Assembly: GCA_035714625.1 (NCBI GenBank)
Contig: DASTLT010000170.1
Location: 1-64,000 of the forward strand
Length of the DNA stretch: 64,000 bases
DNA from: GCA-003244245 sp035714625
Lineage (GTDB): Bacteria; Actinomycetota; Actinomycetes; Mycobacteriales; Pseudonocardiaceae
Reading direction: 5' to 3'
Below the pieces are notes generated by a model. That model ran no database searches. It was not told where the DNA came from and worked only from the letters and a program-made list of their open reading frames with translations. The position numbers were made by a program, and so were the translations under genes. This document shows positions 35,867 through 46,500 of this stretch, piece after piece (position 1 is the first letter of the stretch; the number at the start of each line of letters is the position of its first letter).

Positions 35867-36735
35867 CAGCAAGCGCAGCGCAGGTCGGCTGGGACCGGAC
35901 CCAGGACGCACTGCGCGACGAGGTTCGGCGGGTCGCCGCGCTGTTGCGATCGATCCGCGAGCCACAGGCCCCCGCGGTGGGGCAATGGAATATCGCCGAG
36001 GTCGCGCTGCATCTCGCGCAGGCCTGGCTGGTGGTATCCGGCCTGGCACGACGGGATCTCTCCCGCATCTATGCGGTGATGCCGAGCCTGGCCGGGCTGG
36101 CCGGTGACGCACTGATCCGCACCATCTGGGAACTGGGCGAGGTGACCACGCTCGGGGTGCGCTCCGACCCGGAGCGTGATCCAGGTGTGCTGGCCGACTG
36201 CCTCGAGACCCGGGCGGAGGAGTTCTTCAGCGAGTGCGCGGGACGGTCCGCCGATGAACTGGTGCCCTGGTTGGTCGAAGGCAGCACCGTACGCCTGTCG
36301 ACCCTGACCGGTCACTTGTTGAACGAGACCATCGTGCACGGTTACGACATCGCCCGGGCGGCCCGGTGCAGATGGCAGATCGAGCCGGCACGCGCGGCCA
36401 TGGTGCTGTCCGGATTCATCATTCCGGTGATCCGGGCGCTCGATCCACGAGAGCTGGTGGATGCCGACAAGGCGGCTGGTTTGCAGGCCGTCTACGACCT
36501 CCACATCCGGGGTGGAAACTGCTATCATTTCCTCTTCGAGGAGGGAGTGCTCAGGATCGAGGAGCCGTCCTCCCGAAGGGTGGATTGTCATATTTCTGCC
36601 GAACCTGTGGCGTTCCTGATGGTGGTGTGGGGCCGGCGGAGCCAGTGGTCGGCGATTGTCCGGGGCAAGCTGGTGGCGTGGGGACGCAGACCGTGGTTGG
36701 GGCCACGGCTGCGGCTCTTATTGCGGAACCCCTGA
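35863..36735 (+). CDS. Maleylpyruvate isomerase-like protein with SCP2-type tail
   Basis: 290 aa; GTG overlaps the stop of the phosphotransferase-like gene. The N-terminal half has the DinB/maleylpyruvate isomerase helical fold (VGQWNIAEVALHLAQAW; HLLNETIVHGYDIARA with a His pair that usually binds zinc). The C-terminal half resembles a sterol-carrier (SCP2)-like domain (VYDLHIRGGNCYHFLFEEG; RRVDCHISAEPVAFLMVVWG). Such proteins are mycothiol-dependent in some families. Coupling with the phosphotransferase suggests detoxification. Confidence 0.75.
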   Translation: MTASAAQVGWDRTQDALRDEVRRVAALLRSIREPQAPAVGQWNIAEVALHLAQAWLVVSGLARRDLSRIYAVMPSLAGLAGDALIRTIWELGEVTTLGVRSDPERDPGVLADCLETRAEEFFSECAGRSADELVPWLVEGSTVRLSTLTGHLLNETIVHGYDIARAARCRWQIEPARAAMVLSGFIIPVIRALDPRELVDADKAAGLQAVYDLHIRGGNCYHFLFEEGVLRIEEPSSRRVDCHISAEPVAFLMVVWGRRSQWSAIVRGKLVAWGRRPWLGPRLRLLLRNP

Positions 36736-36796
36736 CGCTACAACAAGAGTTCCGCGTCCGTGCCAGAAAGGTGCCGCGCTGAAAATGGGCTGAGCG

Positions 36797-36817
36797 CGGG
36801 CTCTTCATAAGAGCCCG
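36797..36817. terminator. Bidirectional intrinsic terminator
   Basis: CGGGCTCTT and AAGAGCCCG form a perfect 9-bp stem around the loop CAT. It lies between the 3' ends of two converging genes (stops at 36735 and 36828), so it can end both transcripts. There is no long T run on either side. Confidence 0.7.
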
Positions 36818-36827
36818 AATGTAAGGG

Positions 36828-37925
36828 CTACCTCTCTTGAGGGTCACCCACACGGGGACGATCTGGGTCCTGCCGACGCGGCTCTGGGGTCTCAGGCCCC
36901 CGACAGCACCGCCCCTTCTGTGGGTGGTGCTGCTGCGCACCGGGGTGGGCCCCCGCCTGCTCCGGTTGGTGGCGGGGAGATCGGGAGTCCGATCGCCCCG
37001 GTGCTGGTGTCGTCGGGGATTTGCCCTTCGCCGATGCGGGTAACCGGTGCAACGGCAGGGCGCCCGAATGGCCCCGTGAGGCCGGTGGGGCTGCGTCCGA
37101 AGCCGTCGGTAGCGGCGGTCGGTGCGGATCGCGCCTAGGCGTCGACACCGGCGGCGGTGCTGGTGGCGGTGGCAAGGTGAGGTGCCCGGCCGGAGCCGGG
37201 ACCGGTGCCGACGGCGTGACCGCCGAGGGGGGGCGGGGCAGCCCCCCCATCTGCTCCTGGATAGGCAGCACCGGGGGGAGAGTCACCGCCATCATCGTCG
37301 CTGCGGTAGCGGACGCCAGAGCCATCGGAGCAGGATTGCTCACCGCAGGCAGATGGGTGCGCCATGCCCAAACCAGCAGACCAAGGCTGGTGGTAACGGC
37401 GGTCTTGACGGTGCGGCGGGCCCGGGCGAGCAGTGATTCTGCCGCTCGATACCGCACCCCCAACTGGCTCGCCACCTGCTGTACGTCACACCCTGCCGCG
37501 GCCAGGTGCAGAGCCTGAGCTTGGCGGGGCGGTAAGACCTCGGCTGCCAACGAGGCAACCCACACGGCTTCGGACCGTTCGCAGACTTCCTCTTCGAGGT
37601 GCTGTCCGGGTTGCTGAACCACGGCCTGTGCTGATGCCCGTTGCCAGCGCCTGGCCTCGTTGGCCCGGCGCCGGTAGCCATCCATGCACAGCCGCATCGT
37701 CACCGCGACCAGCCACGCCTGAAGCCGCTCGTCCGAGATCTCGGGGTGCTCGGCCGCCCGCAGCATCGCCTCCTGCACGGCGTCCTCTGCGTCCTCTGCG
37801 TTGGCCCCATGGCGGCGGGCGATCCGTAGCAGCAGCGCCCGACTGCCCCAGATCTGCGCCCACCGTGCTGGCGGCACGTCTGCTGCTGGCACGAGAACGT
37901 CCTGGTCAGTGCTGTCTCCGGTCAT
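36828..37925 (-). CDS. ECF sigma factor with hydrophobic and proline-rich C-terminal extension
   Basis: 365 aa from ATG 37925. Residues 1-175 are a sigma-70 ECF: region 2 LLLRIARRHGANAEDAEDAV with QEAMLRAAEHPEIS, region 4 LPPRQAQALHLAAAGCDVQQ and VASQLGVRYRAAESLLARARR. After it come hydrophobic segments (SLGLLVWAWRTHLPAV; PMALASATAATMMAVTLPPV), then about 130 residues rich in Pro, Ser and Arg. Such tails can tether a sigma factor to the membrane. The gene is divergent from the NRPS cluster and may regulate it; no linked anti-sigma gene is seen. Confidence 0.75.
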   Translation of the reverse strand: MTGDSTDQDVLVPAADVPPARWAQIWGSRALLLRIARRHGANAEDAEDAVQEAMLRAAEHPEISDERLQAWLVAVTMRLCMDGYRRRANEARRWQRASAQAVVQQPGQHLEEEVCERSEAVWVASLAAEVLPPRQAQALHLAAAGCDVQQVASQLGVRYRAAESLLARARRTVKTAVTTSLGLLVWAWRTHLPAVSNPAPMALASATAATMMAVTLPPVLPIQEQMGGLPRPPSAVTPSAPVPAPAGHLTLPPPPAPPPVSTPRRDPHRPPLPTASDAAPPASRGHSGALPLHRLPASAKGKSPTTPAPGRSDSRSPRHQPEQAGAHPGAQQHHPQKGRCCRGPETPEPRRQDPDRPRVGDPQER

Positions 37926-38672
37926 CCCGATACCCCCGTTAGGGTCCTTGGTCGCTTCCGTAACAACGGTCACACCTGGGTCACTGGACTGAAGCCATGG
38001 CAACCCTCGAGCGGAGTAGCACTGCTTACTCTCAGTAATCGAATGAGGGTACGGAACAGTCGGTCACTGTCGTACCCGAGTTCGGGGGCCAGCGCATCTC
38101 GAGCGGGGAGATCGAGGGCTGCAGACACTGCGGCTACCTGGAAGGTCGGCCGAGATCAACGAGTTCATCGTGAAGTTCCTTGCCGGTCCGCGACCGGCGT
38201 CCGCTGCGGTGGGTGGCGGCCCAGCGGAAAGATCTGTGCGATCCGCGCGACGGACACCGGTGGTCTGCGGCGTCTTCCCTGTAGTGACACAACCGCGACC
38301 CACAGCGTGCCTGGTGACGACCCGGCCTCATGGCTCGCGGCTCGGCTGGCTGCGGCTTCGAGCTGGAGCTGTCTGGTGGGAGAAGGCTGGAGGTGGGAAC
38401 ACCAGGGGCTACCTGGTGATCTCATTTTGGCTAGCCCTGCTGTCACTGCACACGTGGTGAGCGTCTCGGTGTTCCGATAACGCCGAGGTTGTCGGGGATT
38501 GGTGCGTGGTTCGAAAGGTATCCCTTGCCAAGCCCGAACAACAAGGTCACTGCAGGACTGCCCGGACCGCTGCGCGTAGCCAGTGTACACGTCACCGCAA
38601 TCTCGACACTCCGCTGAGGGAGGCCCCTACCCAACTTTAGGTGGGTCTAAACGCGAAGTTCTCACGAGTTTT
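37926..38672. other. 747-bp intergenic region before the NRPS cluster
   Basis: No convincing gene was found on either strand; the open frames here have no protein-like composition. It contains a perfect inverted repeat, CACCAGG (38400-38406) and CCTGGTG (38412-38418) with a 5-base loop, of unknown role. It must hold the sigma-gene promoter and probably the main promoter of the NRPS operon. Confidence 0.4.
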
Positions 38673-38885
38673 GTGGTGACAGATGTACAGCAACTCATGA
38701 CGCAGGCCACTATCGAGTTGGCAGGGGAGGGCACCACCATTGTCCATTGCCCCCGACCGCGCAACGCGCTCACCGTTGCCGGCTTGTGCTACATCATCAA
38801 GCAGGTTGTGCACTTCTCTAACGGTGGCGGCATCTGTGGCGGCCGGGACGCCCGCAGCAGGGAGCAAGTCATGCTCACCGCATGA
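38673..38885 (+). CDS. Small ORF upstream of the NRPS cluster
   Basis: 70 aa from GTG 38673, or 62 aa from ATG 38697. It reads QLMTQATIELAGEGTTIVHC and ends GGRDARSREQVMLTA. The ribosome site is poor for both starts. It is the first of several same-direction ORFs leading into the NRPS genes, 22 bp before the next one. No family recognised; a chance ORF is quite possible. Confidence 0.3.
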   Translation: MVTDVQQLMTQATIELAGEGTTIVHCPRPRNALTVAGLCYIIKQVVHFSNGGGICGGRDARSREQVMLTA

Positions 38886-38907
38886 CTTCTTAGGAGAGGA
38901 GATCATT

Positions 38908-39030
38908 GTGGAAGACGCGTCCGCGACCGGTTCACGAAATGATCAACAAAGAATGACACTCCGAGCATCCGCCCTATCGGCCAGGGGCTGCCTAGCTGGG
39001 GAAATGTCCGGAGGAACATGGTCATGGTAG
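38908..39030 (+). CDS. 40-aa peptide ORF overlapping the hydrolase start
   Basis: A GTG at 38908 follows a very strong ribosome site (AGGAGAGGAG, six bases upstream). The peptide of 40 residues starts MEDASATGSRNDQQR and ends GCLAGEMSGGTWSW. Its TAG (39028-39030) overlaps the start of the serine hydrolase (ATG 39024), so translation of the two is coupled. It may be a leader peptide that times hydrolase synthesis, or a small product in its own right; nothing shows a RiPP system nearby. Confidence 0.45.
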   Translation: MEDASATGSRNDQQRMTLRASALSARGCLAGEMSGGTWSW

Positions 39031-40442
39031 CGCCGGTCGGACATGCCCTGGCTGCCGCGCAGCCGTTCGCGACGCCGTTAGACCCCCATAGCCTTTTTGA
39101 CACGCTCTCCGCACTGGTGCGGAAGTATCAGGTTCCCGGGGCTCAGCTCGCCATCCACCACGGTGGTGAGACGGTGGCGATCGAGGTCGGTGAACTGGAG
39201 TACCGAACAGGGCGACCTGTTACCTGGAATGCGGCCTTCCCCATTGGGTCGATTAGCAAGACATTCACCGCCACTGTAGCGATGACCCTCGTCGCGGACG
39301 GGGATCTCGACCTCGATGCTCCGCTCGGCGAGCACCTGCCCGAGTTGGGTGATCTAGGAAACGGCCTCACCCTGCGCCAGGTGCTGAGTCACACAGGTGG
39401 TCTAGCCGAGGGACCTGAGCCTGCGGAGGCGCTCGCTTCCATACGGCGATACATATTGGACAACTGCCGCAGCCAGAACCTGGTGCTACCGCCAGGCACC
39501 GGCTTCTCGTACTCGAACATTGGCTACATCCTGGTCGGTCACCTGATTGAAACAATTACTGGTATGAGCTGGTGGGACGCCATGGAGTTGATTCTGCTGC
39601 GACCACTGCGAATTGAGCCGACGTTTATCGGGAAGGATGGCCGCAGCCCACTCGATCGCCCGCTTGCCACAGGACACTCGGTGAACACCGCCCTCGGCAG
39701 GACTCGGCCCGTCACCCAGTCATTGACGCTCGCCGAGGCACCAGCGGGCGGGCTGGCAATGAGCGCTATGGATCTCGTGACGTTAGGGCTGACCCAGCTC
39801 GATGACCGTGGTCCAGCGCTTCTGCCGACCGTGTACGCCGGGCAGATGCGCCAGTCCGTGTCCAGCGCGAAACCATTTGGCCTGGCCGACGGATGGGGGC
39901 TGGGCCTGGCCATCTTCCGTCATGCGGACGCCGTATGGGTGGGTCACGACGGCAATGCGGATGGCACGGCATGTTACTTTCGAGTCGAGCCTGTCAATGG
40001 GAGTGTCGTTGCCTTCACTAGCAATGCGAACATCGGTGTTTGTGTCTGGCGGGAGTTGCTCCCGGAGCTGTGTAGGGCGGGCCTACCCCTCAAGAGTTAT
40101 TCCACCGTCGAAGCGTTGGGACGGCCGACGGCGCCGCCACCAGGCTGCCTGGGAAGCTACCGGAACGGGGATACCGAGTACTCGGTGACTCTTCTGGACA
40201 ACGGTAACCACTGCCTCACCATCGACGGTGAAGCTGTAGCGTGGCTGAGGTTTCACGAAGGCCTAATATATTCGCAGCAAGATATGACTTCGGGGCAGTG
40301 GACAAACGCTGGACGTTTTCTTCGGAATCCGGTCACCGGAGATCTCGACGGAATCCTCGTCAATGGCCGCGTTGGTAGTCGCCAATCGGTGACAGGCGAG
40401 AACATGCGATGCTTGATAACAACCCAGACCGCTTCCTGTTAG
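39024..40442 (+). CDS. PBP/beta-lactamase-like serine hydrolase, candidate peptide cyclase
   Basis: 472 aa; ATG 39024 has GGAGG nine bases upstream, while ATG 39018 is too close to it. Catalytic motifs of the class C beta-lactamase/PBP fold are complete: FPIGSISKTFTA (SxxK), FSYSNIGY (YxN) and VGHDGNADG (HxG-like). The last 100 residues (GCLGSYRNGDTEYSVTLLDN...) resemble a lipocalin-like domain. No signal peptide or membrane helix, so it is cytoplasmic. In surugamide- and desotamide-type clusters a stand-alone enzyme of this design (SurE, WolJ) cyclises the peptide released from the NRPS. A D-peptidase or resistance role is the alternative. Two TTA codons (39078, 39783). Confidence 0.75.
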   Translation: MVAPVGHALAAAQPFATPLDPHSLFDTLSALVRKYQVPGAQLAIHHGGETVAIEVGELEYRTGRPVTWNAAFPIGSISKTFTATVAMTLVADGDLDLDAPLGEHLPELGDLGNGLTLRQVLSHTGGLAEGPEPAEALASIRRYILDNCRSQNLVLPPGTGFSYSNIGYILVGHLIETITGMSWWDAMELILLRPLRIEPTFIGKDGRSPLDRPLATGHSVNTALGRTRPVTQSLTLAEAPAGGLAMSAMDLVTLGLTQLDDRGPALLPTVYAGQMRQSVSSAKPFGLADGWGLGLAIFRHADAVWVGHDGNADGTACYFRVEPVNGSVVAFTSNANIGVCVWRELLPELCRAGLPLKSYSTVEALGRPTAPPPGCLGSYRNGDTEYSVTLLDNGNHCLTIDGEAVAWLRFHEGLIYSQQDMTSGQWTNAGRFLRNPVTGDLDGILVNGRVGSRQSVTGENMRCLITTQTASC

Positions 40443-40501
40443 TAGGTGTGCCATATCCCCGCTGATGCCATTAGTGGACCCACTTGAAAGGTCGAAGTAT
40501 T

Positions 40502-43500
40502 ATGGTTGTCCACAACAGGTTGTTGCAGACTGAGCAACGTTTCGATCGAGTCGGGTCATCGGCGTCATCCTTCACCGATCAACTCCGTTACTGGAGAACG
40601 CAGCTCGAAGGCGTGGTGGTGCCCGAGCTGCCCAGTGATCCACCACGGTCAACCAGCCTGACTCCGACCAGCGCAGCGCACAAGTTCGAAATTCCGGAAG
40701 AAGTGAGCGCGCGCGTCACCCACCTGACCAGCCGATGGGACGTCTCGCTGCTTGAGCTCACGGTTGCCGTCTTGCAGACTGTCTTGGCGCGCTACACCGG
40801 CAAGGACGACACCGTGGTGGCCACCCCGGCTCCCGGATCGAGCCATCAGGTGATCCTCCGGCCCCGGGTAACCGAGTCAACGTCCTTCCTGGACTTCATG
40901 CTCGACGTCCGCGCCACGGTGACGGCAGCCTTCGCGAACTCCGGTGTGCCTTTCGAGCTCCTTGCCGAGGAGTTGGGCTTGCCACCTGAGCTGGCGCGGA
41001 TAATGGTGGTTTGTGAGCTGCCCGCCCGGCCGCTGGCCGCAGACGTCACGGTGCGCATTGAGCGGGGCAAGGGGCTGTCCGGAGTTATCGAGTATTGCCG
41101 TGACCTGTTCGATCCAGCCACGATTGAGCGGTTGGCTGGTCACCTGACCCACGTTCTCGATGTCGTCAGTGCTGATCCTGCCATTGTGCTGGGTAAGATC
41201 GACGTCCTCGCTGAGGCAGAGCGCACAGGTCTGCTCGTCGAATGGAACGACACCCGTCGAAATGTGGCATCAGTCACATTACCAGAGCTGTTCGAAGCCC
41301 AGGTGGCGCGCACACCGGATCTGCCGGCTGTGTTGTTCGACAATTCGGGCAGTCGAGTCGGCGAGCAAATACCTGGTGGGATGCTGACCTACGTGGAGCT
41401 GGAGGCTCGCGCGAACCGATTGGCCCACCTGCTGATCGCGCGGGGCGCGGGACCGGAGCAGATCGTGGCGTTGGCGCTACCTCGATCGGTGGAGATCGTG
41501 ATCGCGCAGTTGGCGGTGTTGAAAGCGGGGTCGGCGTTCTTGCCGGTGGATCCGGCATACCCACCCGAACGGATCGCGTTCATGCTGGCTGATTCAAGGC
41601 CGGTGCTGGTCCTCACGCTCTCGGAGTTGATGTCCCAGTTGCCGGCCCCGGCGGGTGTGGCCATGGTGGCTCTCGATGATCCGGATACGGTGTCGGCGGT
41701 GGGGTCGATGCCAGAGCACGCCCCGGTCGACACGGACCGGTCGTCGCCACTGGCTCTGACCCATCCGGCTTATGTGATCTATACATCCGGGTCGACGGGG
41801 TGGCCCAAGGGAGTGGTGGTCTCTCAGGCGGGCTTGGCGAGTTTCTCGGCCGCCGAGATCGACCATTTCGAGGTACACCCCGCGGACCGGGTGTTGCAGT
41901 TCTCATCGCCAAGCTTTGACGCGTCGGTGCTGGAGTTGTGCATGGCATTGCCGGCTGGGGCTGCGCTCGTAGTGCCGCCGCCGGGCCCGCTGCTCGGCGA
42001 GGCGCTGGCCGAGATACTCGCCGAGCGCGCCGTGACGCATGCGCTGATCCCACCGGTGGCCTTGGCGACGGTGCCACCGGAGACAGCGAGCACGGGCCTG
42101 CCGCAGTTCCATACGGTGATTGTCGGGGGTGACGCGTGTACGCCGGAGTTGGTGAATCGCTGGGCACCGGGCCGACGGTTGATCAACGCATACGGTCCCA
42201 CCGAGGCGACTGTGGTGTCGACGTGGAGTCGTCCACTGGTTGCAGGTGAGGGGGGAGCACCACCGATCGGTCAACCTATCTGGAACACCCAAGCGTACGT
42301 GCTCGACGATGCTTTGCGTCCGGTGCCGGTAGGGGTGCCCGGTGTGCTGTATGTGGCTGGTGGTGGGTTGGCGCGGGGCTATCTGAACCGTCCGGGGCTG
42401 ACCGCCCAGCGATTCGTGGCCAACCCGTTCGGGGAGCCGAGCTCTCGGATGTATTGCACCGGTGACGTGGTGCGATGGACGTTCGACGGTGAATTGGTGT
42501 TCGTCGGCCGCGTCGACGAGCAGGTCAAGATCCGCGGATTTCGCGTTGAGCCCGGCGAAATCGAGACGTTGCTCCGAAAGCATCCCCACGTCAACGAGGC
42601 CGTGGTGATTGCCCGCGAGACGTCGCCGGCAGGACAGCATGAGCCTGGCGCCAAACGACTTGTCGCCTATGTCGTTCCGGCCGGGAAGGTGACACTAGTT
42701 CCTGGCGAACTGCGCGCAATGGTCGCAGGATCGCTGCCTGACTACATGGTGCCGGCGGGTTTCGTGGTCCTGGACAGGATGCCGCTGAGCCCTAATGGGA
42801 AGCTGGATCGGCGTGCCTTGCCGGAGCCAGGGGATGTGGAGCCGCGCAGGGGGTCCGTTGCGCCGCGCACTGGTAACGAGCGCATTGTGGCGCAAATCTG
42901 GGCTGAGTTGTTGGGTGTGGCGGAGATCGGAATCGACGACGACTTCTTCGAACTTGGTGGCGATTCGATCTTGAGTTTCCGGGCTCTCTCCCGGATCCGC
43001 GCGGCATTTGGTGTGGCGCTGTCTGCCCGTGCGGTGTTCGATGCTCGGACCATCGCCCGGCTCGTGGAGCTGTTGCCGGCAGTACCTGCCCACCGGGACG
43101 AGGGGATCCGCCCCGTACCGCGCGACCGTCCGCTGCCGCTCTCTGCCGTCCAGCAGCGACTGTGGTTCATGGACGACCTGACCTGCGGCGGAACCGAATA
43201 CAATACCGGGGTCGGGCTGCGGCTGTCCGGCGCGTTGAACCTCGATGCGCTGCGGACGGCACTGGACGCCTTGGCCGGGCGGCACGAGTCATTGCGGACC
43301 ACCTTCGACACCGTTGACGGACATGGCATGCAGGTGGTCGCCACGGGTGGGGACATCCCGCTGCGCACGGTCGAGGTGTCCACGGTTGACCCGGCTGAGC
43401 GCGATGCCGCGGTGGAACAGGCGCTGGCGGAAGAGCTGAGCCGTCCTTTCGACCTGCGGCGGGGTCCGCTGACCAGGGCGGTGCTGGTACGCCTTGCCGA

Positions 43501-46500
43501 GAACGACCACGTGCTCATGCTCAGCCAGCATCACATCGTCACCGACGGCTGGTCGGTCGGGGTCTTGGTGGACGAGCTCGCCGAGCTGTACGCCGCCGGC
43601 GTACGGCGGGTGCCGGCCGGCTTGCCGCAGCTACCGATCCAGTACCTGGATTTCGCCGGGTGGCAACGCGAGCGGCTGTCCGGCCCGGGTCTGGCCGAGC
43701 ACCTCGACTACTGGAAGCACAAGCTTGCCGACCTCCCCGTACTCGAGCTGCCGACCGACCGGCCACGGCCGCACCTGCGTACCACCTCCGGCGCGGTGCA
43801 CCGCCGTGACCTGCCCGCCGACCTCGTCGCAGCTCTGACCCGGGTGGGGCGCGAGCATGACGCCACGCTGTTCATGACCTTGGTCGCCGCGGTGCAGCTA
43901 CTGCTGTCCAGGTACATCCACCAGCAGGACATCGCGATCGGTACGGCCACCTCCGGACGCAACCGCAGAGAGCTGGAGAATCTCGTCGGCTTCTTCGTCA
44001 ATACCGTCGTCCTGCGCTCAGCAGTGAACGGTGCGCGGACGTTCCGCGAGTTCCTCACGGAGGTCCGGGAGACGGTGCTGGAGGCCTTCGCGCACGACGA
44101 GGTGCCATTCGACCGGCTGGTCGAGGAACTGCAACCGCAGCGTGATCCCAGCCGTACTCCGCTAGTGCAGGCCATGGTCGTGCTGCAGAACGCGATCGTG
44201 CGGCCGCGGGAGGTCGACGGCCTGCGGATCACCGAACATGACCTGCCCCGGCCGTCCGCCCGGTTCGACCTTGTCGTGGAGTTCCTGCCCCGGGACGACT
44301 CGCTCAGCCTGGTGCTGGAGTACAACACCGACCTGTTCGACACCGCCACGGCCGAGCGGATGGCTGGGCATCTGCAGATGCTGCTGGCCGGAATCGTCAC
44401 CGAGCCGCGGCGGCCGCTGGCTGAGCTGCCGTTGCTGACCGAGGCCGAGCGGCAGCAACTGCTGGTGGAGTGGACCGACACCGGCCAGGCGGTGACACCG
44501 GTGCCGCTGGCGGAGCTGTTCGAAGCACAGGTGCGGCGGACTCCGAACCTGCCCGCGGTGGTGTCCGACGGTGGCGTGCTGACCTTCGCGGAGGTGGAGG
44601 CTCGCGCGAACCGGTTGGCTCATCTGTTGATCGCCTGTGGGGCGGGGCCGGAGCGGGTGGTGGCGCTGGTGTTGCCCCGCTCGGTGGAGATCGTGGTGGC
44701 TCAGCTGGCGGTGGCCAAGACCGGGGCGGCCTTCCTGCCGGTGGATCCGGCATACCCGAGGGAGCGCATCGCGTTCATGCTGGCCGACGCCGAGCCGGTG
44801 GTGGTGCTCACGCTGGCCGGGCTCGCACCGCCGCTGCCGTGCCGAGCGGGGATGGCGGTGGTGGTTCTGGACGACCGGGACGTCGAGTCCGCGGTGGCGC
44901 GGATGCCGGATCGCGCTCCGAGTGACGCGGATCGAGTCTGCGCCCTGCTGCTGGAGCATCCCGCCTATGTGATCTACACGTCGGGGTCGACGGGCCGGCC
45001 CAAAGGTGTGGTGGTCTCGCATTCCGGTCTGGCCAGCTTCTCCGCCGCGGAGATGGAGCGGTATGCGGTGCGGCCGGGAGATCGGGTGCTGCAGTTCTCC
45101 TCACCGAGTTTTGATGCCTCGGTGCTGGAGTTGTGCATGTCGCTGCCGGTGGGGGCGGCTCTGGTGGTGCCGCCGCCGGGTCCCCTGCTGGGTGAGCAGT
45201 TGGCTCAGGTGCTCGACAGGCAGCGGGTGACCCACGCGCTGATCCCGCCGGCGGCGTTGGCGACAGTGCCCGAGGAGCTGGCGCGGACCGGGCTGACGGA
45301 GTTCCGGACGGTGATCGTCGGTGGTGATGCGTGCACCGCGGAGCTGGTCCAGCGCTGGGCACCGGGCCGCCGCATGATCAACTCGTATGGGCCGACCGAG
45401 GCCACGGTGGTCTCGACCTGGAGCCAGCCGCTGACTCCGGGGCAGGTCCCGCCGATCGGTCGACCGATCTGGAATACCCGGGTCTATGTGCTCGATGCTG
45501 CGCTGCGCCCGGTGCCCATCGGGGTGCCCGGTGAGCTGTATGTCACCGGGCCCGGGCTGGCCCGCGGCTACCTGAACCGACCGGGATTGACCGCCCAGCG
45601 GTTCCTGGCCAACCCCTTCGGGTCCCCTGGCTCGCGGATGTACCGCACCGGGGACGTGGTGTGCTGGAGCGCCGACGGGCAACTGCGGTTCGAGGGCCGG
45701 GCCGACGAACAGGTCAAGATTCGCGGGTTCCGGGTCGAACCCGGCGAGATCGAGACAGTGCTCCGGCAGGACCCCGACGTCGCCGAGGCCGTCGTCATCG
45801 CCCGTGCAGCAGCGCCCGGCGCCAAGCGGCTGGTCGCCTACCTCGTCCCGGCCGAGGGCGCCGCACCCACGGCGGGCGGTCTGCGGAAACGACTGGCTGA
45901 GTCGTTGCCGGAGTATATGGTGCCTGCGGCGTTCGTCACGCTTGACGAGCTGCCGTTGACGCCGAATGGAAAGCTGGACCGCAAGGCGCTGCCCGCGCCG
46001 GACTACACGACTGTCACCGGCAAGGGATACGTGCCACCGCAGACCGAGGTGGAGCAGACCCTGGCCACCATCTGGGCCGAGGTGCTTGGAGTAGAGCGGG
46101 TCGGCGTCACAGACAACTTTTTCGAACTCGGTGGCGACTCCATCGTCAGCATCCAAGTGGTATCCCGCGCTCGCAAGGCAGGATTGAACCTTACGTCAAG
46201 GGAGGTCTTCCGCTACCAGACCATCGCGTCCCTGGCTCCGAACACCACCGAGATGGTAGCTGATGTGGCGGAGCAGGGTCCGGTCAGTGGTGCTGTACCG
46301 CTGACTCCCATTCAGCACTGGTTCTTCGATACCCAGACAGCCCGGCCGGAGCACTTCAACCAGTCGATGGTGATCGAACTTGTCGACGGGGTTGACGACT
46401 CAGTGCTGCGTACCGCCCTCGCTGCATTGCTGGAGCACCACGATGCGTTGCGGATGCGTTTCGAACGGGTCGAGGGTCAGTGGAAGCAGTACAGCCCGCC

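Noticed and set aside
38043..38590. Minus- and plus-strand ORFs in the gap before the NRPS cluster
   Set aside because: No ribosome site, no protein-like composition and no recognised motif in any frame.
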